A DNA stretch of 64,000 nt, from the NCBI RefSeq assembly GCF_001021085.1, contig NZ_CP004021.1, positions 1,014,001 to 1,078,000 of the forward strand, in the 5' to 3' direction. Positions 36,965-48,951 of the stretch are shown here, one piece after another. This stretch comes from Candidatus Liberibacter africanus PTSAPSY. Its GTDB lineage: Bacteria; Pseudomonadota; Alphaproteobacteria; Rhizobiales; Rhizobiaceae. Position 1 is the first letter of the stretch. Each line of letters opens with the position of its first letter. The notes under the pieces were generated by a model that was not told where the DNA came from, did not search any database, and was given only the letters and a program-made list of their open reading frames with translations. Both the position numbers and the translations under genes were made by a program.

Positions 36965-38796
36965 GTAGTTCTTCTAGCCTTAAATCTGCATACACCTATG
37001 TGGATCATTCATATGATGTTGTCGTTGTCGGTGCTGGAGGGGCTGGATTACGTGCTACTTTAGGTATGGCTGAAAAGGGGTTTAAGACTGCGTGCATTAC
37101 AAAAGTTTTTCCGACTCGTTCGCATACAGTTGCTGCGCAGGGAGGAATTGCAGCTTCACTTGCTAATATGACGCCAGATAGTTGGCAGTGGCATTTGTAC
37201 GATACTATTAAAGGTTCTGATTGGCTTGGAGATGTAGATGCGGCTCAGTATCTTGCGATGGAAGCTCCGAATTCTGTTTATGAATTAGAGCATTATGGTG
37301 TTCCCTTTTCACGCAATGAATCTGGTAAAATTTATCAGCGTCCTTTTGGTGGACATATGCAAAACTATGGAGATGGTCCTCCAGTTCAAAGGACTTGTGC
37401 TGCCGCAGATAGAACAGGGCATGCTATTTTACATACTCTATATGGGCAAGCTCTGAAGAATAATGCAGAGTTTTTTATTGAATATTTCGCGCTTGATCTT
37501 ATCAGCAATGCAGAAGGTCGATGTATTGGTGTTGTTGCTTGGCAGCTAGAGACAGGTGAGATTCATCGTTTTTCTGCTAAATTAGTTGTATTAGCGACTG
37601 GTGGATATGGTCGAGCTTACTTTTCTGCAACATCAGCCCATACTTGTACTGGTGATGGTGCTGGTATGATCGCTCGTGCAGGTCTTCCACTGCAGGATAT
37701 GGAATTTGTACAGTTTCATCCGACAGGTATTTATGGTGCAGGTTGTCTTATTACAGAGGGAGCTCGTGGAGAGGGAGGCTATCTAGTCAACTCTAAAGGA
37801 GAACGTTTTATGGAGCGTTATGCTCCTTCGGCGAAAGATCTTGCTTCTCGTGACGTTGTTTCACGTTGTATGATGATGGAAATAAGAGAAGGGCGAGGTG
37901 TTGGTAAGAATAAGGATCATATATATCTATATTTAAATCATCTTGACCCTTCAATTCTTCAAGAGCGTTTGCCGGGTATATCCGAATCTGCGCGGATTTT
38001 TGCTGGCGTTGATGTAACACGCGATCCTATTCCTGTCATTCCTACTGTACATTATAATATGGGAGGTATTCCAACCAACTATTGGGGAGAAGTTTTAGAT
38101 GCGGATAGTAGAAATCCAGAACGTTTTGCTCATGGTTTGATGGCGATTGGTGAAGCTGGATGTGCTTCAGTTCATGGTGCAAATCGTCTTGGATCAAATT
38201 CATTGATTGATTTAGTGGTTTTTGGTAGAGCTGCTGTTATCCGTGCTGCGGAGATAATTGATAAATCTTGCCCAATTCCTAGTTTGGATGTTTCTTCTTG
38301 TGATCGCATTATGGATCGATTTGATCGTTTGAGGCATGCTGATGGTCATATTCCTACTGCTATTTTGCGAGATAAGATGCAGCGAGCAATGCAATTAGAT
38401 GCAGGTGTTTTTCGTACTCAAGAATCTCTATCCGATGGGTGTCGTAATCTTTCAGCTATTTGGAATGAAATGGCTGATCTAAAAGTTTATGATCGTTCGT
38501 TAATTTGGAATTCGGATCTTGTAGAAACTCTTGAATTGCAAAATTTGATGGTCAATGCGATTTCTACGGTTTACTCTGCAGAAGCCCGTAAAGAAAGCAG
38601 GGGATCTCATGCGAGAGAAGATTATAAAGATGGTGAATTTGGTGGACGTGATGATGTTAATTGGCGAAAACATTCTCTTTGTTGGGTTGATTGTTACACT
38701 GGGAAAATTAAGATTGATTATCGTCCAGTTCATACTGAATTACTTTGTGGTGGGATTGAATATTCTAAGATAGCTCCTAAAGCGCGTGTTTATTAG
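36961..38796 (+). CDS. sdhA: Succinate dehydrogenase flavoprotein subunit
   Basis: SdhA oxidises succinate with covalently bound FAD. The 611-residue protein shows [17 protein letters not shown], then [17 protein letters not shown] whose His carries [41 protein letters not shown] and [20 protein letters not shown]. The C-terminal domain ends [20 protein letters not shown]. No gap or loss of a key residue is visible. Confidence 0.98.
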   Translation: MSSSSSLKSAYTYVDHSYDVVVVGAGGAGLRATLGMAEKGFKTACITKVFPTRSHTVAAQGGIAASLANMTPDSWQWHLYDTIKGSDWLGDVDAAQYLAMEAPNSVYELEHYGVPFSRNESGKIYQRPFGGHMQNYGDGPPVQRTCAAADRTGHAILHTLYGQALKNNAEFFIEYFALDLISNAEGRCIGVVAWQLETGEIHRFSAKLVVLATGGYGRAYFSATSAHTCTGDGAGMIARAGLPLQDMEFVQFHPTGIYGAGCLITEGARGEGGYLVNSKGERFMERYAPSAKDLASRDVVSRCMMMEIREGRGVGKNKDHIYLYLNHLDPSILQERLPGISESARIFAGVDVTRDPIPVIPTVHYNMGGIPTNYWGEVLDADSRNPERFAHGLMAIGEAGCASVHGANRLGSNSLIDLVVFGRAAVIRAAEIIDKSCPIPSLDVSSCDRIMDRFDRLRHADGHIPTAILRDKMQRAMQLDAGVFRTQESLSDGCRNLSAIWNEMADLKVYDRSLIWNSDLVETLELQNLMVNAISTVYSAEARKESRGSHAREDYKDGEFGGRDDVNWRKHSLCWVDCYTGKIKIDYRPVHTELLCGGIEYSKIAPKARVY

Positions 38797-38811
38797 TATA
38801 GGTATTTTATT

Positions 38812-39591
38812 ATGGTTCAAATTATGTTGCCAAAGAGATCTCGTGTGAAGAGAGGGAAAATTTGGAAAGCTCTTACTGGGGCAAAGAATTTGCGGGAATA
38901 TCGTATTTATCGATGGAATCCTGATAATAAGGATAATCCGTCTATTGATACTTATCATGTCGATTTAGATGATTGTGGTCCTATGGTTCTTGATGGGCTT
39001 TTGTATATTAAAAATAAGGTTGATCCTACTTTAACTTTGCGTCGTTCGTGTCGCGAAGGTATTTGTGGTTCTTGTAGTATGAATATAGATGGTACTAATA
39101 CATTAGCTTGTATAAAAGATATGAAAGATATTAAGGGGGCTGTAAAGGTATATCCCCTTCCTCATATGTCTGTAGTTAAAGATCTGGTTGTTGATATGTC
39201 GCATTTTTATGCTCAACATCGTTCAATTGAACCATGGCTTAAAACTGTTTCTTCAAAACCTGCTAAAGAGCTATTGCAGAGTCATGAAGATCGTCAGAAA
39301 ATAGATGGTCTTTATGAGTGTGTTATGTGTGCTTGTTGCTCAACTTCTTGTCCAAGTTATTGGTGGAATTCTGATAGATATCTTGGTCCAGCTGTATTAT
39401 TACAGGCGTATCGTTGGTTGGTTGATTCTCGAGATGAATTTCAAGGAGAGCGTCTTGATAACCTTGAAGATCCTTTTAGATTATATCGTTGTCATACAAT
39501 TATAAATTGCGCTCAGAGTTGTCCTAAAGGGCTTAATCCAGCAAAAGCAATTGCGAAAATAAAAATGATGATGTTGGAGCGTAAATTATAA
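38812..39591 (+). CDS. sdhB: Succinate dehydrogenase iron-sulfur subunit
   Basis: SdhB carries three clusters between FAD and ubiquinone. The [2Fe-2S] Cys are in [16 protein letters not shown] and LACI; [4Fe-4S] and [3Fe-4S] ligands are in [18 protein letters not shown] and [15 protein letters not shown], with a further Cys in YRCHTIINC. 259 residues is normal. It follows sdhA by 15 bases. Its clusters depend on the suf genes at 53-59 kb. Confidence 0.98.
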   Translation: MVQIMLPKRSRVKRGKIWKALTGAKNLREYRIYRWNPDNKDNPSIDTYHVDLDDCGPMVLDGLLYIKNKVDPTLTLRRSCREGICGSCSMNIDGTNTLACIKDMKDIKGAVKVYPLPHMSVVKDLVVDMSHFYAQHRSIEPWLKTVSSKPAKELLQSHEDRQKIDGLYECVMCACCSTSCPSYWWNSDRYLGPAVLLQAYRWLVDSRDEFQGERLDNLEDPFRLYRCHTIINCAQSCPKGLNPAKAIAKIKMMMLERKL

Positions 39592-39679
39592 TTTTATTTT
39601 GAATATTTTTTATGTTTAGAAATTTTTTTTGAATATGTTGGTTATTGGTGGTAACTATGAATGTGATAAGGAATGATAG

Positions 39680-40201
39680 ATGCAATATTACCGTTTTGGT
39701 TTTATATTTTTTTTCATGCTCGTATTATCCTCTTATGGCTGTAAATATATAAATTTTAGTGAGTTTTTTTTAAAAAAAACTAATTATGATTCTACTGATG
39801 ACTCTATTGAATCAGAGATTCTACCTGCGCCTGTTCCCGAAGAAGAATATTATGAGGACAATAATTCCGTTATAACTAAGGATAATACTTCTATTAGGAT
39901 GGGAATAATAGGTGCTTGGAAGATATCACATAAGAATGGTTCTTGTAGTATGATTCTGACATTGACTCGATTTAAAAATAATTTTCGTGGAACTGCTGTA
40001 AATTGCAATGGTAGATTGGTCTCTTTGTCTGCGTGGAATATAATAGATGAGGATACATTTGAAATTAAAAATAAAAATGGCAAGAATATCGTTGTGTTTC
40101 ATAAAATTGATCAGAATTCTTTTGAGGGATATTTTGTTGGGGAAAAATCTTCTAATGACTCTCCTCAGGATGAAGATGACAAACTTATCATTTCGCGGTA
40201 A
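39680..40201 (+). CDS. Omp19-like lipoprotein with AprI/Inh protease-inhibitor domain
   Basis: The N-terminal helix ends in VLSSYGC, a plausible though not ideal lipobox with Cys 21, predicting an outer-membrane lipoprotein. An acidic linker (about 40-70) leads to a beta-barrel type domain: IIGAWKISHKNGSCSMILTL, NNFRGTAVNCNGRLVSLSAW, and EIKNKNGKNIVVFHKID. The two Cys and the repeated GxW/SAW pattern match the AprI/Inh fold seen in Brucella Omp19, an inhibitor of host proteases. Its position after sdhB is also typical of rhizobia. The inhibitor activity is inference from family; 173 residues. Confidence 0.75.
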   Translation: MQYYRFGFIFFFMLVLSSYGCKYINFSEFFLKKTNYDSTDDSIESEILPAPVPEEEYYEDNNSVITKDNTSIRMGIIGAWKISHKNGSCSMILTLTRFKNNFRGTAVNCNGRLVSLSAWNIIDEDTFEIKNKNGKNIVVFHKIDQNSFEGYFVGEKSSNDSPQDEDDKLIISR

Positions 40202-40254
40202 TTAGATTAGCGTTTCTTTTATCTTTTCTGAAATATTTATTTTGTGGGTGTACG

Positions 40255-41454
40255 TTGCTGTTTTTTGATTTCGTTGGCGGTGAACTTGTTTCATTAGTTC
40301 AAGATAAAAAAATAAAATATGATCCAAATCAAGAAAGAGTTGCGAAATCCTTTGATCGTATTCTAGCCAATTTATATAAGCATAAAAAACAGGAAAGCAG
40401 CATTTTTTCCAAGATTTTGAATTTTCTAACTATAAATAGAAAATATAGCCTTATTAAAGGCATTTATCTCTATGGAGGTGTTGGAAAAGGTAAAAGTATG
40501 CTTATGAACATTTTTTTTACGCTTGTTCCTACAAAAAAGAAGTGCAAACTTCATTTTTATGAATTTATGAAAAGTGTTCATAGCCGTATTATTACGTATC
40601 GCAATAAGATAGAAATTGGAGAAATTACCGAATCAGATCTTATATCATTGGTTGCAGAATCGATTATTTTAGAATCGAGAGTAATATGCCTTGATGAATT
40701 AATGGTAACTAATATTGCTGATGCAATGATTTTGTCTCGATTATTTTCTGCACTACTTTCACGCGGTTGTATTATAGTGATTACATCAAATTTTATTCCG
40801 GAAAGTCTTTATGAAGATGGAATAAATCGTGATCTTCTTATTCCGTTTATAACGCTTTTGCGGGAACAACTTGAAGTGATTTGTTTGGATTCAGAACAAG
40901 ATTATCGTAGAAAAGAGAAGACAGTTCTTCCTATTTATATTACTCCACTTGATTCTGACAATAGAGTGCTCATGGACAAGTTGTGGGCTTATATAATAAA
41001 AGGAAATAAATCTCTTTCTTGTGATATTGTTACAGAGGTAGGGTATAAGATTCATGTCCCCTTTTTTTGTGATAGAACAGCGCGCTTTTCTTTTTTTGAT
41101 CTTTGTGATAGGCTTCTGTCTGCTAATGATTTTGTAGAAATTGCTACCCGATTTGATATTGTTATTATAGATGATATTCCATTATTAAAAAGAGATCATA
41201 AGGATTGGATAAAACGCTTTATCATGTTAATAGATGTTTTCTATGAACATAAAACTGGTTTAATTATATCAGCTGAAGTGGGTATAGAGCTTTTGTTTTC
41301 CGATCAAGGAGTTTTAAAATTTGAATTTCAAAGGACTATCTCTCGGTTATTTGAGATGTTTAGTGTGCAATATATTGGTAGGCATCATATTATAGTGGAT
41401 GTTTGTAATATTTTATTATCAACTAAAGGTGTAAATTATTTTCTAAAACAATAA
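40255..41454 (+). CDS. zapE: AFG1/ZapE-family ATPase
   Basis: The 399-residue protein has PNQERVAKSFDRI, Walker A GIYLYGGVGKGKSMLM, HFYEFMKSVHSRI, a Walker B VICLDELMVTNIADAMIL, sensor VITSNFIPESLYEDG, and later FDLCDRLLSANDFVEIA and VIIDDIPLL. These are the ZapE/LACE1 signatures; bacterial ZapE helps cell division under stress. Usual LCFDEF reads VICLDEL. The start is TTG at 40255 by position; the family opens close to this point, but no good RBS is seen, so the start is uncertain. It lies between the Omp19-like gene and mdh, as in other rhizobia. Confidence 0.9.
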   Translation: MLFFDFVGGELVSLVQDKKIKYDPNQERVAKSFDRILANLYKHKKQESSIFSKILNFLTINRKYSLIKGIYLYGGVGKGKSMLMNIFFTLVPTKKKCKLHFYEFMKSVHSRIITYRNKIEIGEITESDLISLVAESIILESRVICLDELMVTNIADAMILSRLFSALLSRGCIIVITSNFIPESLYEDGINRDLLIPFITLLREQLEVICLDSEQDYRRKEKTVLPIYITPLDSDNRVLMDKLWAYIIKGNKSLSCDIVTEVGYKIHVPFFCDRTARFSFFDLCDRLLSANDFVEIATRFDIVIIDDIPLLKRDHKDWIKRFIMLIDVFYEHKTGLIISAEVGIELLFSDQGVLKFEFQRTISRLFEMFSVQYIGRHHIIVDVCNILLSTKGVNYFLKQ

Positions 41455-41506
41455 GTAATTTTTATATATAAAGGCAAACGATATTTTTCTTGTAGAAAGC
41501 TTGTAG

Positions 41507-42481
<975 letters not shown>

Positions 42482-42498
42482 AAGGATAGTGATGTATT

Positions 42499-43695
42499 AT
42501 GGATATTCATGAATATCAAGCTAAGGCGTTATTAAAAAAATATGGAGTTCCAGTTGCTGACGGCGTGGTAATTTCATCTGTTCATGAGGCAGAATCAGCA
42601 ATTAAAAGTCTTCCTGGCAAATTATATGTTGTTAAAAGTCAGATTCATGCTGGAGGGCGAGGTAAAGGGTTTTTTAAAGAGTTACCTGCTGGTTCAAAGG
42701 GCGGTGTACGTGTTGAGAGTTCTTTCGAATCTGTTATGTCTGATATTCGTGAGATGCTTGGTGCCACACTTGTAACAAAACAAACTGGACCAATGGGCAG
42801 CAAAGTTAATCATTTGTACATTGAAGATGGTGCTGATATTGAAAAAGAATTATATCTTTCTCTTTTGGTAGATAGAATGTCCGGTAAGATTGCTTTTATT
42901 GCTTCTACTCAAGGAGGAATGGACATTGAGGAAGTTGCTAAAGACAGTCCTGATAACATTTGCAAACTGCTTATTGATTCTGTGATAGGGGTTACTTCTG
43001 AAGATGTTGCAAAATTGTGTGATGTTCTTAAATTAAAAGGACAAGCTCGTATCGATGGTGAGCTTCTTTTCCCTAGTCTTTATAAGGCTTTTTGTGAAAA
43101 AGATATGAGTTTGCTAGAAATTAACCCATTGATTATTATGGAAAATGGTCGTTTAAGAGTATTAGATTCTAAAATATCTTTTGATGATAATGCGTTATAT
43201 CGGCAGTCAGATATTCAAGAATTACGTGATGTTTTAGAGGAAGACATCAGAGAAATAGAAGCTAAAAAGCATGATCTTTCTTATATAGCGCTTGATGGTA
43301 ATATTGGTTGTATGGTTAATGGTGCTGGTTTAGCCATGGCGACCATGGATATTATTAAACTGTACGGAGGATCTCCTGCTAATTTTCTCGACGTTGGAGG
43401 GGGTGCTGATCAAGACAAAGTAGCAGCAGCTTTTAAGATTATCACATCAGATCATTCTGTTAAGGGCATACTGATCAATATATTTGGGGGTATTATGAGA
43501 TGTGATGTGTTGGTCAAGGGAATTTTATCTGCCGTTCAAGAAGTAAAGATCAATATTCCCCTTGTTATGCGTCTAGAAGGAGCTAATGTGGATATTGGAA
43601 ATAAATTGATTATGGAAAGTGGTTTGAACGTTATTACTGCAATTGATTTAGATGATGCAGCTCAGAAAATAGTACATGCAGTGAAAGGAGTTTGA
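42499..43695 (+). CDS. sucC: Succinyl-CoA synthetase beta subunit
   Basis: SucC is the ATP-grasp, nucleotide-binding subunit. It opens [20 protein letters not shown], has [29 protein letters not shown], and the C-terminal CoA-ligase-type domain with [30 protein letters not shown] and [13 protein letters not shown]. 398 residues is normal. The stop lies six bases before the GTG of sucD. Confidence 0.98.
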   Translation: MDIHEYQAKALLKKYGVPVADGVVISSVHEAESAIKSLPGKLYVVKSQIHAGGRGKGFFKELPAGSKGGVRVESSFESVMSDIREMLGATLVTKQTGPMGSKVNHLYIEDGADIEKELYLSLLVDRMSGKIAFIASTQGGMDIEEVAKDSPDNICKLLIDSVIGVTSEDVAKLCDVLKLKGQARIDGELLFPSLYKAFCEKDMSLLEINPLIIMENGRLRVLDSKISFDDNALYRQSDIQELRDVLEEDIREIEAKKHDLSYIALDGNIGCMVNGAGLAMATMDIIKLYGGSPANFLDVGGGADQDKVAAAFKIITSDHSVKGILINIFGGIMRCDVLVKGILSAVQEVKINIPLVMRLEGANVDIGNKLIMESGLNVITAIDLDDAAQKIVHAVKGV

Positions 43696-43700
43696 ATATT

Positions 43701-44603
43701 GTGTCTATCCTAGTTGATAAGAATACCAAAGTTCTTGTTCAAGGATTAACAGGTAAGGCTGGAACTTTTCATACAGAACAAGCTATTCTTTATTGTAACA
43801 CACAGATTGTTGGGGGAATACATCCTAAGAAAGGCGGTACTTATTGGTCTGGAGCAAATGTTGAAGTCCCTGTTTTTTCTACTGTTGCAAAAGCAAAAGA
43901 GATTACAGGTGCTAATGCTTCTGTGATATATGTCCCTCCTAGCGGAGCTTGTGATGCTATTATTGAATCTATTGAAGCGGAAATTCCTTTGATTGTTTGT
44001 ATTACTGAAGGTATACCAGTTTTAGATATGGTTCGAGTAAAAGCTCATCTTGAAAAATCTTCTTCTCGACTTATTGGGCCTAATTGTCCTGGAATTTTGA
44101 CACCTGATTCCTGCAAAATAGGAATTATGCCAGGTTCTATTTTCCGCAAAGGATCTGTGGGCATTTTATCTCGTTCTGGAACTCTTACATATGAAGCTGT
44201 ATACCAAACCTCTAAAGAAGGATTGGGGCAAAGTACAGCTGTCGGTATTGGTGGTGATTCTGTGAAAGGAACAGAGTTTATAGATATTCTTGAGTTGTTT
44301 TTAAAGGATGATGCTACAGAATCAATTGTTATGGTTGGTGAAATTGGGGGAACAGCAGAAGAAGAGGCTGCTATTTTTTTAAAAGATGAGGCTAGATGTG
44401 GAAGAAAGAAACCGATGGTTGGTTTTGTTTCTGGTACCACAGCGCCTCCTGGTCGCACTATGGGGCATGCTGGTGCAGTTATTTCTGGTGGTAAAGGAAA
44501 AGCTGAAGATAAAATAGCAGCGATGCAGGAAGCTGGCATTCGTATTGCCACTTCTCCTGCGCGTATTGGAAAAACTCTCGTAGAATTATTAGATAGTTTA
44601 TAA
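43701..44603 (+). CDS. sucD: Succinyl-CoA synthetase alpha subunit
   Basis: SucD binds CoA and carries the phosphohistidine. It shows [66 protein letters not shown] and [12 protein letters not shown] with the active His. I chose GTG at 43701 (300 residues), which gives the family start ([10 protein letters not shown]) and lies 10 bases after AAGGAG; the in-frame TTG at 43692 is too close to that RBS. Confidence 0.96.
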   Translation: MSILVDKNTKVLVQGLTGKAGTFHTEQAILYCNTQIVGGIHPKKGGTYWSGANVEVPVFSTVAKAKEITGANASVIYVPPSGACDAIIESIEAEIPLIVCITEGIPVLDMVRVKAHLEKSSSRLIGPNCPGILTPDSCKIGIMPGSIFRKGSVGILSRSGTLTYEAVYQTSKEGLGQSTAVGIGGDSVKGTEFIDILELFLKDDATESIVMVGEIGGTAEEEAAIFLKDEARCGRKKPMVGFVSGTTAPPGRTMGHAGAVISGGKGKAEDKIAAMQEAGIRIATSPARIGKTLVELLDSL

Positions 44604-44674
44604 TATTTTAAAATTATATATTTTTAGCGGAACGTGTTTTATATCGTTGATAGCTATGGATAATGGTGGGAAAA

Positions 44675-47581
44675 ATGACGCCACAAAATTTAAATAAGAG
44701 ATTTTCTATTTCTTCTTTTCTAGATAGAACTAATTATTGTTATATTGAAGATCTATATAAGGATTATCAAGAAGATCCTTCTAGTATTTGCAAGGATTGG
44801 CATCCCCTTTTTTTGTTTCTTGATGATCATTCTAAAAATTATGATAGCTTAGAAGATGGAATTGATTTTTTTATACGAGAAGAAAATGCTTCTGCTAGTA
44901 CTATTTTTTCGAGAGAGAAAAACGGCGCAGATCATTCTTTTGATTTAACTGAAGTTCAATCTGTAAAAGATTTTTTTCAAGTAATGAGGATGGTAGATGC
45001 ATATCGTTCATGTGGTCATTTTAAGGCAAATATCGATCCATTAGGATTTAATAATCATCATAAAGACTTACCAGAATTATCTCCCGCCTATTATGGATTT
45101 GTTGAATCTGATTATAATCGTAAAATTTGCATGAAAGGTTTACTGGGCCTTGATAATGCAACAATCCCTGAGATTGTAGATGTTCTTTCTCGTCTATACT
45201 GTTCAAGCATAGGTGTAGAGTTTATGCACATCGTCAATTCTGTAGAAAGGGATTGGGTGCAAGATGCTGTTGAAAATCAAGGTTTATCGTATTCTTTTTC
45301 TACGGAAGAGAGAAAAGATATCTTAGACAAATTAGTGAGAGCAGAGGGATTTGAAAAGTTTATTGATATAAAATACAAAGGAGCAAAGCGTTTTGGTGCC
45401 GATGGTTCTGAGGTTATTATTCCAGCTATAGAGGAAATTATTGGCCAGGGATCTCAACAAGGTGTCAATGAGGTCATTTTGGGAATGGCTCATCGAGGTC
45501 GTTTAAATGTCTTGTCTCAGATAATGAATAAGATGCCGCGCGCTATTTTTTGTGAATTTACAGGAAAAGATTATTCAGAAAAAGAGTATTCAGGAGATGT
45601 GAAATATCATTTGGGATTTTGTTGTAGTCGCAAAATTTATGGAAAAAATGTTAATTTGTTGCTATGTAGCAATCCTTCACATCTTGAATTTGTCGGTCCT
45701 GTAGCCGTAGGGAGCGTACGTGCTAGACAGGATTTAAAAGCTGGTATTTTGAGGGAAGAGAATGTCTCTTTGGAAAAACGCTCTCAAGTTTTGCCCATCA
45801 TTATTCACGGAGATGCCGCTTTTGTTGGGCAGGGAGTGGTATCTGAAACTTTTGGTTTGTCTGGTTTGTCTGGATATACTGTTGCAGGGAATATTCATTT
45901 AATTATTAATAATCAAATTGGTTTTACGACAAGTCCTTTTTCAGCCCGTTCTTCTCATTATTCTTCAGACATAGCCAAATCTATTGGTGTTCCTATTTTT
46001 CACGTTAATGGGGATGATCCAGAATCTGTGATTCGTGTTATTAGAATGGCTGTTGCGTTTCGTATGAAATTTCATAAATCTGTAGTGATAGATTTGGTGT
46101 GTTATCGTCGTTTTGGGCACAATGAAGGAGATGAGCCTTCTTTTACACAACCAATAATGTATAAAACAATACGTTCACATGAATCTACCCTTCAGTTGTA
46201 TGCTAATTCTCTTATTAAAAATAAAGTTATTTCTAGACAAGAATTACAATCTTTAGTTGATGATTGGCGTTCGTACTTGGAAAAAGAATTCAAGGAAATA
46301 GACAGTTATATTCCTGACAAAGCATCTCTTTCGGATAGAGATTTATTTTTTTCATCTCCACGTGATAATTCTAAAAAAGAGCGAAAGACCTCTATCTCGA
46401 GAGAAATACTGCAGGAAATAGGTTCTAAAATTTCTTGTCTTCCAAGTTCTTTTAAGGCGCATAAGATTATTGAACGCCTGATGGCAAATCGTAAAAAGAT
46501 GATAGAACTGGGCGAAGGAATTGATTGGAGTATGGCAGAAGCTTTAGCTTTTGGTTCTCTTTGCTATGAAGGTTATAAAGTGCGTTTATCAGGACAAGAT
46601 TGTGAACGTGGTACTTTTTCTCAACGTCACGCCGTTTTATATGATCAGGAAACGGAAAGGCGTTATTTCCCTTTAGGTAATATTTCAAAAGATCAAGGGC
46701 ATTGTGAAATCATTAATTCTTTTCTTTCTGAACAAGCTGTCTTGGGATTTGAATATGGTTATTCTTTAAATAATCCTGGTGCATTGACTATTTGGGAGGC
46801 GCAATTTGGAGATTTTGCTAATGGTGCTCAAGTTATATTAGATCAGTTTGTTGTTGCTGGAGAGCAAAAGTGGTTATGTTCTTCTAATTTAGTGTGTTTG
46901 TTGCCGCATGGATATGAAGGGCAAGGCTCAGAACATTCTTCTGCTCGACTTGAAAGATTTTTGCAAATGTGTGCGGAAAATAATATGTATGTTGCTAATT
47001 GTACATTGCCTTCTAATTACTTTCATATCCTGCGTCGTCAACTTTGCGATCATTCTTCTAGACCATTGATTATGATGACGCCGAAGTCTTTATTAAGGCA
47101 TAAAAGGGTTGTTTCATCTCTTTCGGATATGGTTTGTGGAAGTACTTTTCAGTCGGTATTATCAGATGACGCTGATTATGGCAGGGTTTCTGTAAAAATA
47201 ACGGAAGACTCTCGTATTCGTCGTGTTATCTTGTGTACAGGAAAGGTTTATTATGATCTTTTAGATCATCGTGATAAGTTAAAAGTCTCTGATATTTATC
47301 TAGTGCGTATTGAACAACTATATCCTTTTCCAGAAGATTGTCTGATAAAAGTTCTTTCGCGTTTTGTTCAAGCTGAGGTGGTTTGGTGTCAAGAAGAGCC
47401 TCAAAATATGGGGGCATGGACTTTTATTGAGCCTTATTTGGGAAAAATATTGCATGCTATTGGCTCAAGTTGCTCTCGTGTTCGTTATTTTGGGCGTCTT
47501 CCCGCAGCGTCTACGGCTGTAGGTCATATGTCTCGACATTTAGAACAATTATCTTCTTTTGTTGAGGATGTTTTAAAATAA
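44675..47581 (+). CDS. sucA: 2-oxoglutarate dehydrogenase E1 component
   Basis: SucA decarboxylates 2-oxoglutarate with thiamine diphosphate and reductively succinylates SucB. The 968-residue protein opens with the E2-contact segment (FLDRTNYCYIEDLYKDYQED), has VILGMAHRGRLNVLSQIMNK, HGDAAFVGQGVVSETFGLSG, the TPP metal site HLIINNQIGFTTSP, HVNGDDPESVIRV, FGHNEGDEPSFTQP, and FGDFANGAQVILDQF near the C-terminal third. I chose ATG at 44675 (GGTGGG 5 bases before); an ATG four codons upstream is possible. Confidence 0.98.
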   Translation: MTPQNLNKRFSISSFLDRTNYCYIEDLYKDYQEDPSSICKDWHPLFLFLDDHSKNYDSLEDGIDFFIREENASASTIFSREKNGADHSFDLTEVQSVKDFFQVMRMVDAYRSCGHFKANIDPLGFNNHHKDLPELSPAYYGFVESDYNRKICMKGLLGLDNATIPEIVDVLSRLYCSSIGVEFMHIVNSVERDWVQDAVENQGLSYSFSTEERKDILDKLVRAEGFEKFIDIKYKGAKRFGADGSEVIIPAIEEIIGQGSQQGVNEVILGMAHRGRLNVLSQIMNKMPRAIFCEFTGKDYSEKEYSGDVKYHLGFCCSRKIYGKNVNLLLCSNPSHLEFVGPVAVGSVRARQDLKAGILREENVSLEKRSQVLPIIIHGDAAFVGQGVVSETFGLSGLSGYTVAGNIHLIINNQIGFTTSPFSARSSHYSSDIAKSIGVPIFHVNGDDPESVIRVIRMAVAFRMKFHKSVVIDLVCYRRFGHNEGDEPSFTQPIMYKTIRSHESTLQLYANSLIKNKVISRQELQSLVDDWRSYLEKEFKEIDSYIPDKASLSDRDLFFSSPRDNSKKERKTSISREILQEIGSKISCLPSSFKAHKIIERLMANRKKMIELGEGIDWSMAEALAFGSLCYEGYKVRLSGQDCERGTFSQRHAVLYDQETERRYFPLGNISKDQGHCEIINSFLSEQAVLGFEYGYSLNNPGALTIWEAQFGDFANGAQVILDQFVVAGEQKWLCSSNLVCLLPHGYEGQGSEHSSARLERFLQMCAENNMYVANCTLPSNYFHILRRQLCDHSSRPLIMMTPKSLLRHKRVVSSLSDMVCGSTFQSVLSDDADYGRVSVKITEDSRIRRVILCTGKVYYDLLDHRDKLKVSDIYLVRIEQLYPFPEDCLIKVLSRFVQAEVVWCQEEPQNMGAWTFIEPYLGKILHAIGSSCSRVRYFGRLPAASTAVGHMSRHLEQLSSFVEDVLK

Positions 47582-47646
47582 AGATTCAATGATATTCTTA
47601 GTATTATTAATGAAATTGGTCTTTTAAAAATAGGAATTTATAAGTG

Positions 47647-48885
47647 ATGGCTACAAAAATTATATTGCCTTCTTTGGGGGAATCCGTCAGTGAAGCAACG
47701 GTTGGGCAGTGGATTAAAGAAGTTGGTGATTTCGTTAAAATTGGTGAAACTTTGGTTAGTCTTGAAACTGATAAGGTGACGATTGAAGTGCCTTCTCCTG
47801 TCTCGGGTAAATTGAAAGAGGTTTCTTTTTCAGCAGGTGAAATAGTTACTCCTGGAGCATTTTTAGGATATATTGAAGAAGTTGAGGATCATGATTTTTC
47901 TCAGAAAAAAGATGCTCCTGTTACAGTATGTGATACATCTGAAAATTTTCAAATGCCACATTCTCCATCTGCTTCTAAATTAATAGCAGAGCATGATTTA
48001 TCTCCTGCTGACATTAAGGGAACGGGCAAAAGAGGTCAGATATTAAAATCTGATGTTATGGAAGCAATCGCTCATTCTGGATCTTCTACTGATAAATCAA
48101 AAATTGATTCGGGGAAAAAAGGTATTTTTTCTAGGATTTTTAGCAGTTCCTCTAATAGTTCTGAAAAATCTAGTGTTACCGAAGGGTTGTCTGAAGAGCG
48201 TGTCAAAATGTCTCGTTTACGTTATACTATTTCTAAACGCTTGAAAGATGCGCAGAATACAGCTGCTATTTTGAGTACGTATAATGAAGTTGATATGTCT
48301 CGTATTATTTCTATTCGATCTCGCTATAAGGATCTCTTTGAGAAGAAGCATGGTGTTAAGTTAGGTTTTATGGGATTCTTTACCAAAGCAGTGAGTTGTG
48401 TTTTACAAGAAATTAGAGGTGTTAATGCAGAGATTGATGGCGATCATATTGTATATAAGAATTACTGCCATATTGGTGTAGCGGTGGGAACAGACAGAGG
48501 TCTTGTGGTGCCAGTTGTACGTCATGCAGATAAAATGACCATTGTGAAGATTGAGAGAGAGATTGTTCGTCTTGGTCAAGAAGCTCGAGCAGGGCGGATT
48601 TCTATGAGTGATCTGCAAGGTGGTACATTTACTATATCGAATGGTGGAGTTTATGGTTCGCTTCTATCTGCTCCAATATTAAATCCGCCGCAATCAGGTA
48701 TTCTTGGTATGCATAAGATTCAAGAAAGACCAATAGCAGAGGATGGACAAGTCCTCATTCGTCCTATGATGTATCTTGCTTTATCATATGATCATCGTAT
48801 AGTGGATGGCAAAGAAGCTGTAACATTCTTAGTTCGTTTGAAAGAGTTGCTTGAAAATCCTGAGCGTTTCATATTGGGTTTGTAA
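47647..48885 (+). CDS. sucB: 2-oxoglutarate dehydrogenase E2 component (succinyltransferase)
   Basis: SucB is the core of the complex. Order: lipoyl domain (1-77) with [16 protein letters not shown] holding the lipoyl Lys; a linker; the E3-binding domain ([20 protein letters not shown], about 105-140); a Ser/Lys-rich linker; and the catalytic domain (from about 190) with [32 protein letters not shown] and the active SYDHRIVDG. The length, 412, is normal. ATG at 47647 follows AGGA; a GTG precedes it directly. Lipoylation depends on LipB. Confidence 0.97.
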   Translation: MATKIILPSLGESVSEATVGQWIKEVGDFVKIGETLVSLETDKVTIEVPSPVSGKLKEVSFSAGEIVTPGAFLGYIEEVEDHDFSQKKDAPVTVCDTSENFQMPHSPSASKLIAEHDLSPADIKGTGKRGQILKSDVMEAIAHSGSSTDKSKIDSGKKGIFSRIFSSSSNSSEKSSVTEGLSEERVKMSRLRYTISKRLKDAQNTAAILSTYNEVDMSRIISIRSRYKDLFEKKHGVKLGFMGFFTKAVSCVLQEIRGVNAEIDGDHIVYKNYCHIGVAVGTDRGLVVPVVRHADKMTIVKIEREIVRLGQEARAGRISMSDLQGGTFTISNGGVYGSLLSAPILNPPQSGILGMHKIQERPIAEDGQVLIRPMMYLALSYDHRIVDGKEAVTFLVRLKELLENPERFILGL

Positions 48886-48951
48886 ACGGGATTTATAGGA
48901 TGGATTTCTTGATGGAATGAAGAAAATGATTCATTTAAAACGGGAAAAATA

